From contig NZ_QOCL01000012.1 in the NCBI RefSeq assembly GCF_004006665.1, forward strand, positions 62,001 through 126,000: 64,000 bases of DNA, written 5' to 3'. The DNA comes from Halobacteriovorax sp. HLS (lineage in GTDB: Bacteria > Bdellovibrionota > Bacteriovoracia > Bacteriovoracales > Bacteriovoracaceae). Position numbers and translations under genes: made by a program. The notes beneath the pieces are model-generated. The model saw only the letters and a list, made by a program, of their open reading frames with translations, was not told where the DNA came from and searched no databases. Positions within the stretch are counted from its first letter, which is position 1, and every line of letters begins with the position of its first letter. This document shows, piece after piece, positions 27,299 to 36,176 of the stretch.

Positions 27299-28228
27299 AT
27301 GAATGTATTTAAAAAAGCTCTTGTTGCAATCGCTTTATTAGCTGCAACATTTTCTGCGCAAGCAATCGAAGTAAGCTTTGATTTCACTGTTTTCTCTTCA
27401 GGGTCATCAATCTATCCATGTAATGCTGGTATTAAGCATGCTAACCCAAGACAAGAAGTTTGTTACGAAAGAACTAATCCAAACAACTCTTGTAACCCAA
27501 ATGCTTGTGAAGATGGTGAGAGCTGTGACTGTGTATGTGCAGGAACAAACGGTGGACAGTACAACGTTGACTTCTTAAAAGCGAGCTATGCTAACTGGAC
27601 AGATCATAATGAAACAATTGGATCTTCTACAGCAGCAACTGTAAAAGCTTCTACAAGTAACAACTACATCTTTTCTAACGACTCTGATGCAAATGGTTCA
27701 GTAACAAATGCTAACTACTTTGATAAGCAATTAACTGCTCTTACTTTCAACCTTGGTACAGAGACTTTTGGTGCAGAGTACGTTCTTGACGTATGTTTCA
27801 GAGGACCACAAATTGATTACGCTTCTTCTGACATCAGATCTAACTGGACTGCAAAAGCTCAAGCAACTATCCAAGATATGCTTGGTTACGAAAGCTATGC
27901 TTCTGTTGCTGGTTTAAAAGTTGATTCTGAAGTTGTTTGTGAGCACCAAGTTGCTGGTAACCCACTTCCACTTAACACTGTTCCAAATGCACTTACTTTT
28001 GGAGACAATGGAATTTATGATGACCTAATTCTTAATGCTGACCTTGGTCTTTCTGATGTTGCAAAAGGTTCTGCTTCTGTAACTGGTCCAAGAGGAACTA
28101 CTCCAACTTTCTGTAGAGTAAGATACACATTCTCTGAAGGTAATGGTCTTTCTGGTAGAGAACTATTCAGACCATGGAAAAAGCAAGCTGCGAAAGTTTG
28201 TACTAAAACAAGTATCGAAGAACCGTAG
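27299..28228 (+). CDS. Exported Cys-rich protein, likely abundant; founder of a secreted cluster
   Basis: A 309-residue protein with a Sec signal peptide (cleavage near ...SAQA, residue 22). Residues 41-80 hold seven Cys with spacing C-x13-C-x9-C-x4-C-x5-C-x-C-x-C (Cys41, 55, 65, 70, 76, 78, 80). The same block, plus the FNLGTE..G.EY segment and the FCRVR..F..E...FRPW segment, recur in the gene at 29863, so the two are paralogues. Asn and Tyr codons favour AAC and TAC, unlike most neighbours, suggesting high expression. AAGGAG precedes the ATG, and a terminator-like hairpin separates it from the next gene. I recognise no family. A secreted or surface structural protein is the best guess. Confidence 0.8.
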   Translation: MNVFKKALVAIALLAATFSAQAIEVSFDFTVFSSGSSIYPCNAGIKHANPRQEVCYERTNPNNSCNPNACEDGESCDCVCAGTNGGQYNVDFLKASYANWTDHNETIGSSTAATVKASTSNNYIFSNDSDANGSVTNANYFDKQLTALTFNLGTETFGAEYVLDVCFRGPQIDYASSDIRSNWTAKAQATIQDMLGYESYASVAGLKVDSEVVCEHQVAGNPLPLNTVPNALTFGDNGIYDDLILNADLGLSDVAKGSASVTGPRGTTPTFCRVRYTFSEGNGLSGRELFRPWKKQAAKVCTKTSIEEP

Positions 28229-28238
28229 TAAAATATAG

Positions 28239-28270
28239 ATGCTGAGAGAGAATTCTCTCAGCATTTCTTT
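28239..28270 (+). terminator. Terminator-like hairpin between first and second cluster genes
   Basis: A perfect 10-bp stem ATGCTGAGAG / CTCTCAGCAT (28239-28248, 28255-28264) with a 6-base loop, followed by TTCTTT. The next gene starts 34 bases later without a clear promoter, so partial read-through is likely. Confidence 0.7.
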
Positions 28271-28303
28271 ATAATGTATTTTTTGTTGAAAGCTGGAGTA
28301 GAA

Positions 28304-29863
28304 ATGAACAAATTAACGACGATCACAATTTTATTTTTTGGGCTAATGTTTCAAACATTCGCTTGTGATGTTATTTCTCCTAAGCAAGTAAGCCTTGCCA
28401 TTTCGACTAACGATCAAGAAGAAATACACTATAATGCACTTAAAGTTCTAAACACTGCACCATATACAACTATTAATAATTGTAAAATGACTGCTGCGAA
28501 AAGAAATTTTCTTATGCTAGCCGTTGGGATTGAAAACCTCATCTTAACAAATCAAAATAGTACGTATTCAATTGCTGATAGAGAAAGAGAGCACTCATGT
28601 CGTATTGAGAATTCTGAACTTAAGTCAAAAGTTACTTTCAAAGAAATTAACGAAGAATTAAAGCTTAAAAGAGACCTTTTAAACAGTTGTGTCGTGACAA
28701 AGGTTACAGACTTTGGGCCTAAGGGACTACAGTTTCCTGCGGATCAAACTGGTTGTAAAATTACTCGAGTTTCGGATCATTCTGCCAACTTTACAGGAAA
28801 GTATTGTTACTTTACACCAGACTTTAATAGCCACTTCTCTGTTGAACTAGAAGTCTCTTCAGAGTGTTTAACTGTTCAAGGTTTAAAAGATAAGAAAATC
28901 ACAGCAAAAGATTTTAATGCTATTTTAAACTTTTATACTTCTGATGTTTCTACAGGTCAAAATAACAATCTAGAGGCCATTGGTGGTACAGATATTAGAT
29001 TTTCTGTAAATCCTATTTCGGAAGTTGTTAAGCCGGCAGATGACTTTGGGGTTAAGAGACCTGTTTTTCCTGCAGAATATGTAATAAATGATATCCATTT
29101 AGCAAAGCCGAGTGCAAAATTTAGAGGAAGAGAGATAGAGTTAAACTTTCCATTCGTTGTCGATACAAGATGTGAAAGAAAGTGTGTTGACGGGCTTTGT
29201 TCTTCTCCGTGTGATTATGCAACACCGATTGTAGGTGAACATACTTTAGAAATTCTTGAAAATGGAAAATGGGAATATTTAACTTCTTGGTATGATGGTG
29301 CAGTTGCTCCAGGGCAGTGGCAAGGTATTTTACATGGTGTAGGAAAAGGAATCCAAAAAGGGGCTCTACCACTTAATACAAAGTATAGAGTTCGCATTGA
29401 GTTTAAAGAACCAAATATTGATTTCAAATACTTTGATGGGGATATTGATAGAAGAATCTTCCTTGTGAACAACAATATAGGCGTTATTTCAAATAGAGGA
29501 CGTATTGGGTTAATTCCACTTATTCATGAGATTGTTAATGGTCAAGAAGTCCCATTGATTCATACGATTTCTCAATTGGACTTTGATAACTCTCTTGATG
29601 GAGTTGAAAAGTCTTTAAGAACATTTCAGTCATACTTAAATAACAAGTTCTGGCCACCTCTTTATGAAAAAGTATGTAGCACTAAAGGTAAGTGTGTTGA
29701 TAATGGAAAGAAATTTCTTGAATTAACAGCGGAGTTTACTTTAAAAGCGTCTGGAAGAAAGTATGAAATGCAAGACGTAACTTTTAAAAGAAAATCAATC
29801 TTTGGCGGTAACTATTCTAAGAAAATGGAAGTTTACCCAAGCGTTGAATGTGGTAGGCAATAA
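28304..29863 (+). CDS. Exported protein of unknown function (519 aa), second gene of the cluster
   Basis: Signal peptide at residues 1-18 or so (ends QTFA, then Cys19). The lipobox is poor, so a soluble or surface protein is more likely than a lipoprotein. The mature part has scattered Cys pairs, including CERKCVDGLCSSPC near residue 290, and beta-rich segments. No catalytic motif is recognised. I use ATG 28304, with TGGAGT nine bases before it; an in-frame ATG at 28274 would put ten extra residues before a good signal peptide and has no ribosome binding site. The stop overlaps the next ATG by one base (TAATG), so the two products are probably made in fixed ratio. Confidence 0.72.
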   Translation: MNKLTTITILFFGLMFQTFACDVISPKQVSLAISTNDQEEIHYNALKVLNTAPYTTINNCKMTAAKRNFLMLAVGIENLILTNQNSTYSIADREREHSCRIENSELKSKVTFKEINEELKLKRDLLNSCVVTKVTDFGPKGLQFPADQTGCKITRVSDHSANFTGKYCYFTPDFNSHFSVELEVSSECLTVQGLKDKKITAKDFNAILNFYTSDVSTGQNNNLEAIGGTDIRFSVNPISEVVKPADDFGVKRPVFPAEYVINDIHLAKPSAKFRGREIELNFPFVVDTRCERKCVDGLCSSPCDYATPIVGEHTLEILENGKWEYLTSWYDGAVAPGQWQGILHGVGKGIQKGALPLNTKYRVRIEFKEPNIDFKYFDGDIDRRIFLVNNNIGVISNRGRIGLIPLIHEIVNGQEVPLIHTISQLDFDNSLDGVEKSLRTFQSYLNNKFWPPLYEKVCSTKGKCVDNGKKFLELTAEFTLKASGRKYEMQDVTFKRKSIFGGNYSKKMEVYPSVECGRQ

Positions 29864-31221
29864 TGTTAAGAGTATTAATCGTTCTAACATTTCTATTCTC
29901 AGCTAATACTTTCGCCGGAATCTGTAAAGATAGTGGTAAAGACTTAGGGAAGATCACAATTTGCCATGCAGGAAATGATAATAATAATCCAGGGCGTGTT
30001 AACTTCGTTAATATCTGTGTTGATTTCGCTTCTGTTCATGGTCATATAAAAAATCATGATCATGACTCAATTGGTGCATGTGGAAGTTCTGACTTAAAAG
30101 AAGGTTTGGCTTATGCTTGTAATGCGGGAATTAAACACGTCGAGCCAGCAGAGAGAACTTGTTACACGAGGTCCACTCCAAGAATATCTTGTAATCCTAA
30201 CGCTTGTGTAAGTGGTCAGTCTTGTGACTGTGTTTGTTCTGGCACTTCTGGTGGCGCTAGTAATGTTGACTTTATGACTTTTAACGGAAGATCATTCAGT
30301 GACATTGCTGAGTTAGACTTATTATCTCAAGAGAGTTTTTGGGATAGCACAAGGCAGTCAAAAACTTCTAGTCTATCAATGAACTCAGGTAGTATTGATT
30401 CTGAACAATTTGTTGTGGCAACACATAGTCCAAGAAACTACGTACTTAAAGACAAGAGCTTGTCTTTTAACTTAGGAACAGAGCTCTACGGAACTGAGTA
30501 CTTTGTCGATCTGTGCTGGCAAAATATCAATGAAGACAATAAGGGAAGTTTCGATTTGCTTCCAAGCTATGGCTATAAAAATAAAACACTTTTTGGTGAT
30601 AGCTATGTAGATTTTGCAAATATATATACTCGAACACAGGTTTATTGTACAAGTGATCAAGGCACCGAATTTATTGCTTTTGATGAAGATTATACTATGT
30701 TTCCGAGTCAAATGCAGGATCTATTTCCAAATGTTGGAAGTGTTGAAGACGTAAGTTTTTGTCGTGTTAGACATTACTTCAAAGAAGATACAAATGCCTT
30801 TAGGCCGTGGGAGCTAAATGCTGTTGAAATTAGTACTAAGTTAGAGGTTGTATTAACTGATGATCAAGAAGCTCCTGAGGATAATGGACTAATCCTATGT
30901 CACCCAATTACTTACTTAGACAATAGAGGACGTGAAGTTAGCAAGGTGTGTCAACTAGAGTTTAATAACTCGAATGAATATGAAGCCTTTGTTTTACACC
31001 ACGAAGACAATTCTGTTGGAAATGGAAATGGAAATGGAAACCAATCGAACTCATCTTATAGTGTTAACCATAATCATGACTATAGAGTGATTTCAGGATC
31101 TTGTGGGGGACAAATAGCGAGCCCACAAGTTTGTTATGAACAAATGAACTTAATAGAGGGCTATAGGCACTCAGATAATTTACAAAAAGATTTTGAATTT
31201 AAAAAAGCATTAAAATTATAG
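29863..31221 (+). CDS. Exported Cys/His-rich protein, paralogue of the first cluster gene
   Basis: 452 residues with a signal peptide (about 1-18). Residues 30-73 hold a secreted 'ICH...ICV...GH...H..D..GAC' module of a type I recall from bacterial surface proteins. Residues 83-345 match the gene at 27299: seven Cys with identical spacing (86, 100, 110, 115, 121, 123, 125), a FNLGTELYGTEY segment, and FCRVRHYFKE...FRPW. Residues 350-430 look like a second, weaker copy of the ICH module (LCHP...VCQ...LHHED) containing a GN repeat. The architecture is module, core, module, suggesting an end-cap or cross-linking version of the 27299 protein. Start overlaps the previous stop. Confidence 0.75.
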   Translation: MLRVLIVLTFLFSANTFAGICKDSGKDLGKITICHAGNDNNNPGRVNFVNICVDFASVHGHIKNHDHDSIGACGSSDLKEGLAYACNAGIKHVEPAERTCYTRSTPRISCNPNACVSGQSCDCVCSGTSGGASNVDFMTFNGRSFSDIAELDLLSQESFWDSTRQSKTSSLSMNSGSIDSEQFVVATHSPRNYVLKDKSLSFNLGTELYGTEYFVDLCWQNINEDNKGSFDLLPSYGYKNKTLFGDSYVDFANIYTRTQVYCTSDQGTEFIAFDEDYTMFPSQMQDLFPNVGSVEDVSFCRVRHYFKEDTNAFRPWELNAVEISTKLEVVLTDDQEAPEDNGLILCHPITYLDNRGREVSKVCQLEFNNSNEYEAFVLHHEDNSVGNGNGNGNQSNSSYSVNHNHDYRVISGSCGGQIASPQVCYEQMNLIEGYRHSDNLQKDFEFKKALKL

Positions 31222-31242
31222 AATATTACTGTGGAGGTAATT

Positions 31243-31767
31243 ATGAAAAAGGTATTATTAACTCTAGCGCTAGCTTGTTCTTTTACAGCTTCAGCAACAA
31301 ATGTAGATGACCTATTCGCTGGTGGAGAAAGAGAGTTTGAGTTTGAAAGATTTGCTGATGATGCGATTTTATTAGAGATCGATAGAGAAGCTGAAATGGC
31401 ATGTGAAAAAGGTGTTTGTACTCTTCACGCAGTAACTAATAACTACGGTGGATTTGAAGTTGCTTTCAACGTTGGTGAAGGTGATAACAACAATAACGGT
31501 GGTGGGACTAATATCTACACTGGTGGAGCAGGTTACAATACAAATGATAACTCTGAATACTGGGGATTCACAGTAAAATATAAAAGAGGACAATGTACTC
31601 AACGAATTAGAGTTCCAAAATCTGTTTACTATTCAATTAACAGATATATGTATGGACTAATGACTGAAGAGGGTGGAACTAGAAGAGGTTTTACTCCTGC
31701 CGACGAAGCTATGATCATGTTTTACACAACAATCATGAGTAAAGCTAACGGTTGTACAATGCAATAA
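31243..31767 (+). CDS. Small exported protein (174 aa), fourth gene of the cluster
   Basis: Signal peptide about 1-18 (TASA). The mature protein has an acidic N-terminus, Cys54 and Cys59 (CEKGVC), a Gly/Asn-rich loop near 80-102 and a helical C-terminus with a final Cys. I use ATG 31243, with GGAGG five bases upstream; the GTG at 31231 overlaps that site. The CE..xVCT pattern and the K-S-V/I-Y segment also occur in the last cluster gene (34681), so these two small proteins may be distant relatives. No family recognised. Confidence 0.72.
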   Translation: MKKVLLTLALACSFTASATNVDDLFAGGEREFEFERFADDAILLEIDREAEMACEKGVCTLHAVTNNYGGFEVAFNVGEGDNNNNGGGTNIYTGGAGYNTNDNSEYWGFTVKYKRGQCTQRIRVPKSVYYSINRYMYGLMTEEGGTRRGFTPADEAMIMFYTTIMSKANGCTMQ

Positions 31768-31790
31768 GCTTTTCTTTTTGTATATATTAA

Positions 31791-31813
31791 TTGGCCTCTA
31801 ATTTGGAGGCCAA
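31791..31813. repeat. GGCC-containing inverted repeat after the fourth cluster gene
   Basis: TTGGCCTC / GAGGCCAA (31791-31798, 31806-31813) with a 7-base loop and no T tract after it. It may be a 3' mRNA end or a regulatory site within the cluster. Confidence 0.45.
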
Positions 31814-31912
31814 CCTATTGAAAAGATAAGATAAGTAAGTTCAAGTAATAATTTCAATTTACATACTTTAGAGGCCACATTCTGATATTATGCTCAGAAT
31901 TTGGAGACATGC

Positions 31913-34681
31913 ATGAAAAATACAAGAATACTGGTCAGTTTATTGGCCCTATTTACGATACTTTCAACCTACTCATCAGAGTGGATGAGCGTTGATCAAT
32001 CAGCTACTAAGTTTGAACTCAATAATATGAGATTCTCCAATAGAGCTAGATGTGCATTAGATTCTAAAGTACCAACAGACTCGGCCTTCTTACTTGTTAC
32101 TAATGTTGATGCTGCTAAAGCAGTTTATAGACTTGCTTCATTAAGAGGTGAGGATACAAATACTGTAACTAAGTATGGTATTGAGGTATTTAGATACTCT
32201 GTTGTAAACTTGGTTAAGATGATTCATGAGAAATTAATGAATCGTGAACTACCACTTCTTACACATGATCTTAAAAGAGATGATCTTCATATTCCTGGTA
32301 ATTATAGAAACGTTATGGCCAATTGCCGTAATGACGAATATTGCTCAGGTCTAGATGATTATATCGCGAAAATCTGGAAAATTACTTCAAAGAAAGTTCC
32401 AGCTGCTAGAAAAGTAGTCGACTTCTACACTGTTGATAACTTCCATTCTCAAGATAGCTATATACTAGATAAAACTTTTGAAAAAAATAGCTTTAATAGT
32501 GAAATGAAGTGTCACTACTTAAAGAAGTTCTCTCCACTTCAGGCCCAACTATATGGGACAAAGCCTGATAAGCAGGCCCTTGAATCTATTGCTCGTGCAG
32601 CTTTAGAGTCAGAAAAATATTTAGCTGAATGTAATGATTTTGATTCACAAAAGAACTTACAAGTAGCAGCTTATCAATTAGAAATACCAAACTTAAAAGA
32701 AAAGAAGTGGGAAGATAAAGGTTTCGATTACTGGAACTCACTTAAATTATATTTCTCTTGGGCCTATAGAAATGCTCCAGAGATGCAACAACTAGCAGCG
32801 CCTTTTGCAAGCGTCTTTAAAGGCGTAGCAATTGAAGACTCTGTTTTAATAGTACCAAATGGTTGTAAGTCTATAACTGCTCCAAAGTGTGATGGAGACT
32901 TTCTTGCTCAGCAAGCGATGAGAGAGTTTGCGAAGGAAGACTTTAAAGAAACAGCTTTAAACCTTGATATAATGACATCTGTGCCGGAAGGACCACAAGA
33001 TGACTTACTTTCTGATCCATTCACTTCTGTAAATGTTGATGAGTTAGACCTTGGTGGATTTGCAAATGCTGAAGCATGGCTAGCAAACTTTAGAGAGAAC
33101 TTTGCAGGAACTAGAGCTTTGATGAAAAAGAAACTCATCAAATCTATTTCAACTTTAAATATTACGAAATCTAAAATTTCTCCAAATAAACTAGCGGATC
33201 TTTTAGAAGAAAGATTCTCTGTACTTTTAAATTCTCAAACAGTGAATGCTCAGTATAATGAGCTAAAGAATGATCTCTACTACCTTTGTGCTGAATTCAA
33301 TTTTGCTGATCATGATGAGTTTAGTTTCTTAAAAGGAAAGCTTGAAATACTAAAAGAGACAACTCTTGTTGATGGACTTGTTTCTGATATCTCTCAGGAG
33401 AAAACAAAAGCACTTTATGATTACTACACTGTTATCGCAGATAAAGTTATCAGTGGATGTTATGAGTTAAATCAGAAGAATATTTGGAATGATTCTTTTA
33501 CTCTAGATAAGACAGGTTTTTCTCCATGGTATGTTCAAAAGGTTTACGAGAACAAATTTAAGTCAAGTTATGACCAAAAGAATGTTGAATTCTTAAAAAC
33601 TAATAAGCCTTTACTTGCTTGGAAAAAGTACAACGATACATTTGATTATGAAGATGTTATTTGTGCTAATGCAAGTGATTGTTCAAGAAAGATTTTGAAG
33701 TCTGTAATTGATCTATATTCTGTTGCTCAATACGCTTCAACTTTCTGGAACCTAGAGCAAGAAATTAAAACTCCGGCCTTATTTAATCCTTACGCCGAAA
33801 GAACAGCTTGTAAGGTTTATGATCCATGGTTTAAAACAAAGTCAGTCTTATTTAATTTATTCACAGATATGTCCCAAGCTGCTCTTTCAGTTGCAACTCC
33901 TGGTGTAATCTACGGTAGACTAGACCTTAAGCCGGGAACTGTAACTTCTTTCAACCAAATGGTAACTGATGGAAGAATTTCATATGACACTAGATACGAC
34001 CGTTCTCGTATAACAACTTCTCTAGTGGCAGATTTTGGTCCACTACTTGGTGTTCCGTGTATGATTTCGGTTACAGGATCACCTGATAACCCTTATGATC
34101 AATATCGTTTTGCTGGTGTAAGTGTTGGAGCTTGTAACTCTGTTGACGATAATAATTTAAATGTTAGAACTGCATCAGATTATGATGATAATGCAAGAAA
34201 TGTTCATTCGGAGTGTATCAGTTGTCAGCTTAACTTTGAAAGTGTTGTTAGCTCTTTAACTAATCTATCTGCTGAAGTAGGACCAACATTCTTCTTATTT
34301 AGAGCAGTATTTAGACTTTATAAAGGTCTAAAAGATCCACATAATATACCTAGAAGCTGGGAAACTAATCCAAATTATGTATCTGAGACATATAGAAGAT
34401 TTAATGGTTCTATTCCTAAGAGTTGCGTAAGATCACTGAGAAAAGGAAAGAGATGTTTAGCGAATTCTTGTGAGTCTGAAGTTGCTGAAAAAGTAACTGA
34501 TGCACTACGTGGAAACATACAGTCTATTGATGCTCCAAGATCAGGAACTGCAAAAATAAAACTATCTTCTTGTTCGCAAGAAATTAAAGTTACTGTTAAT
34601 AGAGATCAGAATGGGCTTGGTTGTAGAGTAGGACGTGTTAGTGCTCCTAGCTCTTGTAAGTCTATTGAGAAGGAAAGATAA
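31913..34681 (+). CDS. Large exported protein of unknown function (922 aa)
   Basis: Signal peptide about 1-22. The mature protein is mostly helical and contains many Cys spread along it (for example CRNDEYC near 135, CISCQ near 763, CVRSLRKGKRCLANSCE near 835-850). Near the C-terminus it turns basic and beta-rich. No catalytic motif, repeat or membrane segment is evident. I use ATG 31913, with GGAGA five bases before it; the TTG at 31901 overlaps that site. It ends in TAATG shared with the next gene. Its place at the end of five same-strand exported proteins suggests a shared process such as assembly or anchoring, but this is inference only. Confidence 0.72.
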   Translation: MKNTRILVSLLALFTILSTYSSEWMSVDQSATKFELNNMRFSNRARCALDSKVPTDSAFLLVTNVDAAKAVYRLASLRGEDTNTVTKYGIEVFRYSVVNLVKMIHEKLMNRELPLLTHDLKRDDLHIPGNYRNVMANCRNDEYCSGLDDYIAKIWKITSKKVPAARKVVDFYTVDNFHSQDSYILDKTFEKNSFNSEMKCHYLKKFSPLQAQLYGTKPDKQALESIARAALESEKYLAECNDFDSQKNLQVAAYQLEIPNLKEKKWEDKGFDYWNSLKLYFSWAYRNAPEMQQLAAPFASVFKGVAIEDSVLIVPNGCKSITAPKCDGDFLAQQAMREFAKEDFKETALNLDIMTSVPEGPQDDLLSDPFTSVNVDELDLGGFANAEAWLANFRENFAGTRALMKKKLIKSISTLNITKSKISPNKLADLLEERFSVLLNSQTVNAQYNELKNDLYYLCAEFNFADHDEFSFLKGKLEILKETTLVDGLVSDISQEKTKALYDYYTVIADKVISGCYELNQKNIWNDSFTLDKTGFSPWYVQKVYENKFKSSYDQKNVEFLKTNKPLLAWKKYNDTFDYEDVICANASDCSRKILKSVIDLYSVAQYASTFWNLEQEIKTPALFNPYAERTACKVYDPWFKTKSVLFNLFTDMSQAALSVATPGVIYGRLDLKPGTVTSFNQMVTDGRISYDTRYDRSRITTSLVADFGPLLGVPCMISVTGSPDNPYDQYRFAGVSVGACNSVDDNNLNVRTASDYDDNARNVHSECISCQLNFESVVSSLTNLSAEVGPTFFLFRAVFRLYKGLKDPHNIPRSWETNPNYVSETYRRFNGSIPKSCVRSLRKGKRCLANSCESEVAEKVTDALRGNIQSIDAPRSGTAKIKLSSCSQEIKVTVNRDQNGLGCRVGRVSAPSSCKSIEKER

Positions 34682-35235
34682 TGAAAAAACTAATTATTGT
34701 TATAGCTCTAACACTCGTCTCACAACTAGCTTTTGGTTACACTGTTGAATCAAGCTGGAATGATAGTTATCAAAAAGAGTTAAGCTTCTACTGTGTTGAA
34801 GGTGATAACCTTTGCCAAGACCTGTGTGAAAATAACTCAGTTTGTACTATTAGAGAAGAGACTTGTCATAACTGTATTGGAACTTCAATCTCTATAACTT
34901 ATATTTTCAACTATATGGGAAAGGCCTATACTAATACTGAAGTAGAAAAGAATGAGTATGATGTTCTCTCAACACTACAAAGTGGAAATTTTGTAACTTT
35001 CTCTTCAAAAAGTATCTATAACCACGTTGATAGATTCAACTCAAGCGCTCTAAAAAGGAACTTTAGAAGCCTTTGTAGTGATGGAACGAGATACCCAATA
35101 GTTCTTTTTAATAAGAATACTAGAAATCAAAGAGTAGGAGATGTTCAATTTGTCTTCTGTGATAATGGTGTTTTTGAGATGAGCTTCGGAGCTGATGTTA
35201 TAACAAACTTCGAGTCTGCTAACTCTCTGTTCTAA
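34681..35235 (+). CDS. Small exported Cys-rich protein (184 aa), last gene of the cluster
   Basis: Signal peptide about 1-19. Six Cys lie within residues 38-65 (38, 45, 49, 55, 62, 65), and two more lie in the C-terminal half. The ATG overlaps the previous stop by one base, so it is translationally coupled to the 922-residue protein, perhaps as a partner. It shares a short Cys pattern with the small protein at 31243. Its end overlaps the convergent peptidase gene by 17 bases. Function unknown. Confidence 0.72.
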   Translation: MKKLIIVIALTLVSQLAFGYTVESSWNDSYQKELSFYCVEGDNLCQDLCENNSVCTIREETCHNCIGTSISITYIFNYMGKAYTNTEVEKNEYDVLSTLQSGNFVTFSSKSIYNHVDRFNSSALKRNFRSLCSDGTRYPIVLFNKNTRNQRVGDVQFVFCDNGVFEMSFGADVITNFESANSLF

Positions 35236-35716
35236 TTACTTTCTCTAAGGCCTGCACTCTTTTTTGAATCTGTAGGCCTTGCGATTGATCTTTTAAAAAT
35301 AAAAGTAAATATCTTCCAAGTCCTATCTCGTGAGCGAATAGGTCTGCTTCAATTTGAGCAATGTGATTACTTGTTCTTCTTTGATGATGGGCCAGAACTA
35401 GGTGACCAATTTCATGTGCAAGAATTGCTATACCTTGAATTCTCTTTGGACCTTTTAAAAGTGATACTAGCTCGGGATATACTAGCACGAACTTTTCTCC
35501 TGAATCTATTGCACTTGCGTACGAGCCCTTAATATTCAAAAAGAAAATAGTATTAAAAACTTCTAACGCCTTTTGTGATTGGGATATATACGCTTCAAGG
35601 ATCCTAAATGACTCTCTAAGCTCTGGACTTGAAAATATCCATTCATGTTCAGCTCTATTTCGAAAGGAGATTTTTTCACTTTTAAATGTTTTGGCAATTT
35701 TTCGCACAAGATTCAT
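35219..35716 (-). CDS. Small M48-like zinc metallopeptidase
   Basis: 165 residues, no signal peptide. The zinc-binding helix AHEIGHLVLAHH (HEIGH at 101-105) is followed by EADLFAHEIG (Glu123), the third-ligand helix of gluzincin peptidases of the M48/Ste24 type. It lacks the membrane segments of HtpX and the signal of BepA, so a compact cytoplasmic or unconventional protein is indicated. It is convergent with the Cys-rich cluster and may be unrelated to it. Confidence 0.75.
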   Translation of the reverse strand: MNLVRKIAKTFKSEKISFRNRAEHEWIFSSPELRESFRILEAYISQSQKALEVFNTIFFLNIKGSYASAIDSGEKFVLVYPELVSLLKGPKRIQGIAILAHEIGHLVLAHHQRRTSNHIAQIEADLFAHEIGLGRYLLLFLKDQSQGLQIQKRVQALEKVIRTES

Positions 35717-35816
35717 GCTTTCTTATCGGAAGAGCTCAAAAAGTGATTAAAATGGTTCAAAAGTAAGGAAAAATCTTCCGTTCCAAATAATTTCAATAAC
35801 TTGATACACTATATAT

Positions 35817-36176
35817 ATGAATTACCTTGTTGTTGCTGTATTATTATTCTCTACTTCAATCTTAGCTTTAGAAAGATCAGATGCTTTTATTGTCAGGGCG
35901 TATAATGACAAGTTTAAAGTTCTATCTCCTTCAAAGAAAACATCTAAGGTTAGTGTTATTGTAGAAAATAAAACTCTAGTTAAGTTAATAGGGGAGATCG
36001 TTGATGGAAATGGTCGTGTACTCTCTATGGTAACGATCAAGCCTGGAAAGTATAAGAGCTTAGAGTTGGATTTTTCGAAAAATTCCTTATACTATTTTGT
36101 ACCACTATCTCCATCATTTCAAAAAGTTATATTAGACTTTGGTAAAGAGGCCTATGAGATTCCTTCAAAAAAATAA
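35817..36176 (+). CDS. Small exported beta-rich protein (119 aa)
   Basis: Signal peptide about 1-17 (STSILA). The mature part is beta-rich with an Ig-like look and no Cys. There is no ribosome binding site; TA-repeats form -10-like boxes directly before the ATG. The 3' end overlaps the metallophosphoesterase gene by 23 bases in another frame, so the two are probably cotranscribed. Function unknown. Confidence 0.6.
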   Translation: MNYLVVAVLLFSTSILALERSDAFIVRAYNDKFKVLSPSKKTSKVSVIVENKTLVKLIGEIVDGNGRVLSMVTIKPGKYKSLELDFSKNSLYYFVPLSPSFQKVILDFGKEAYEIPSKK

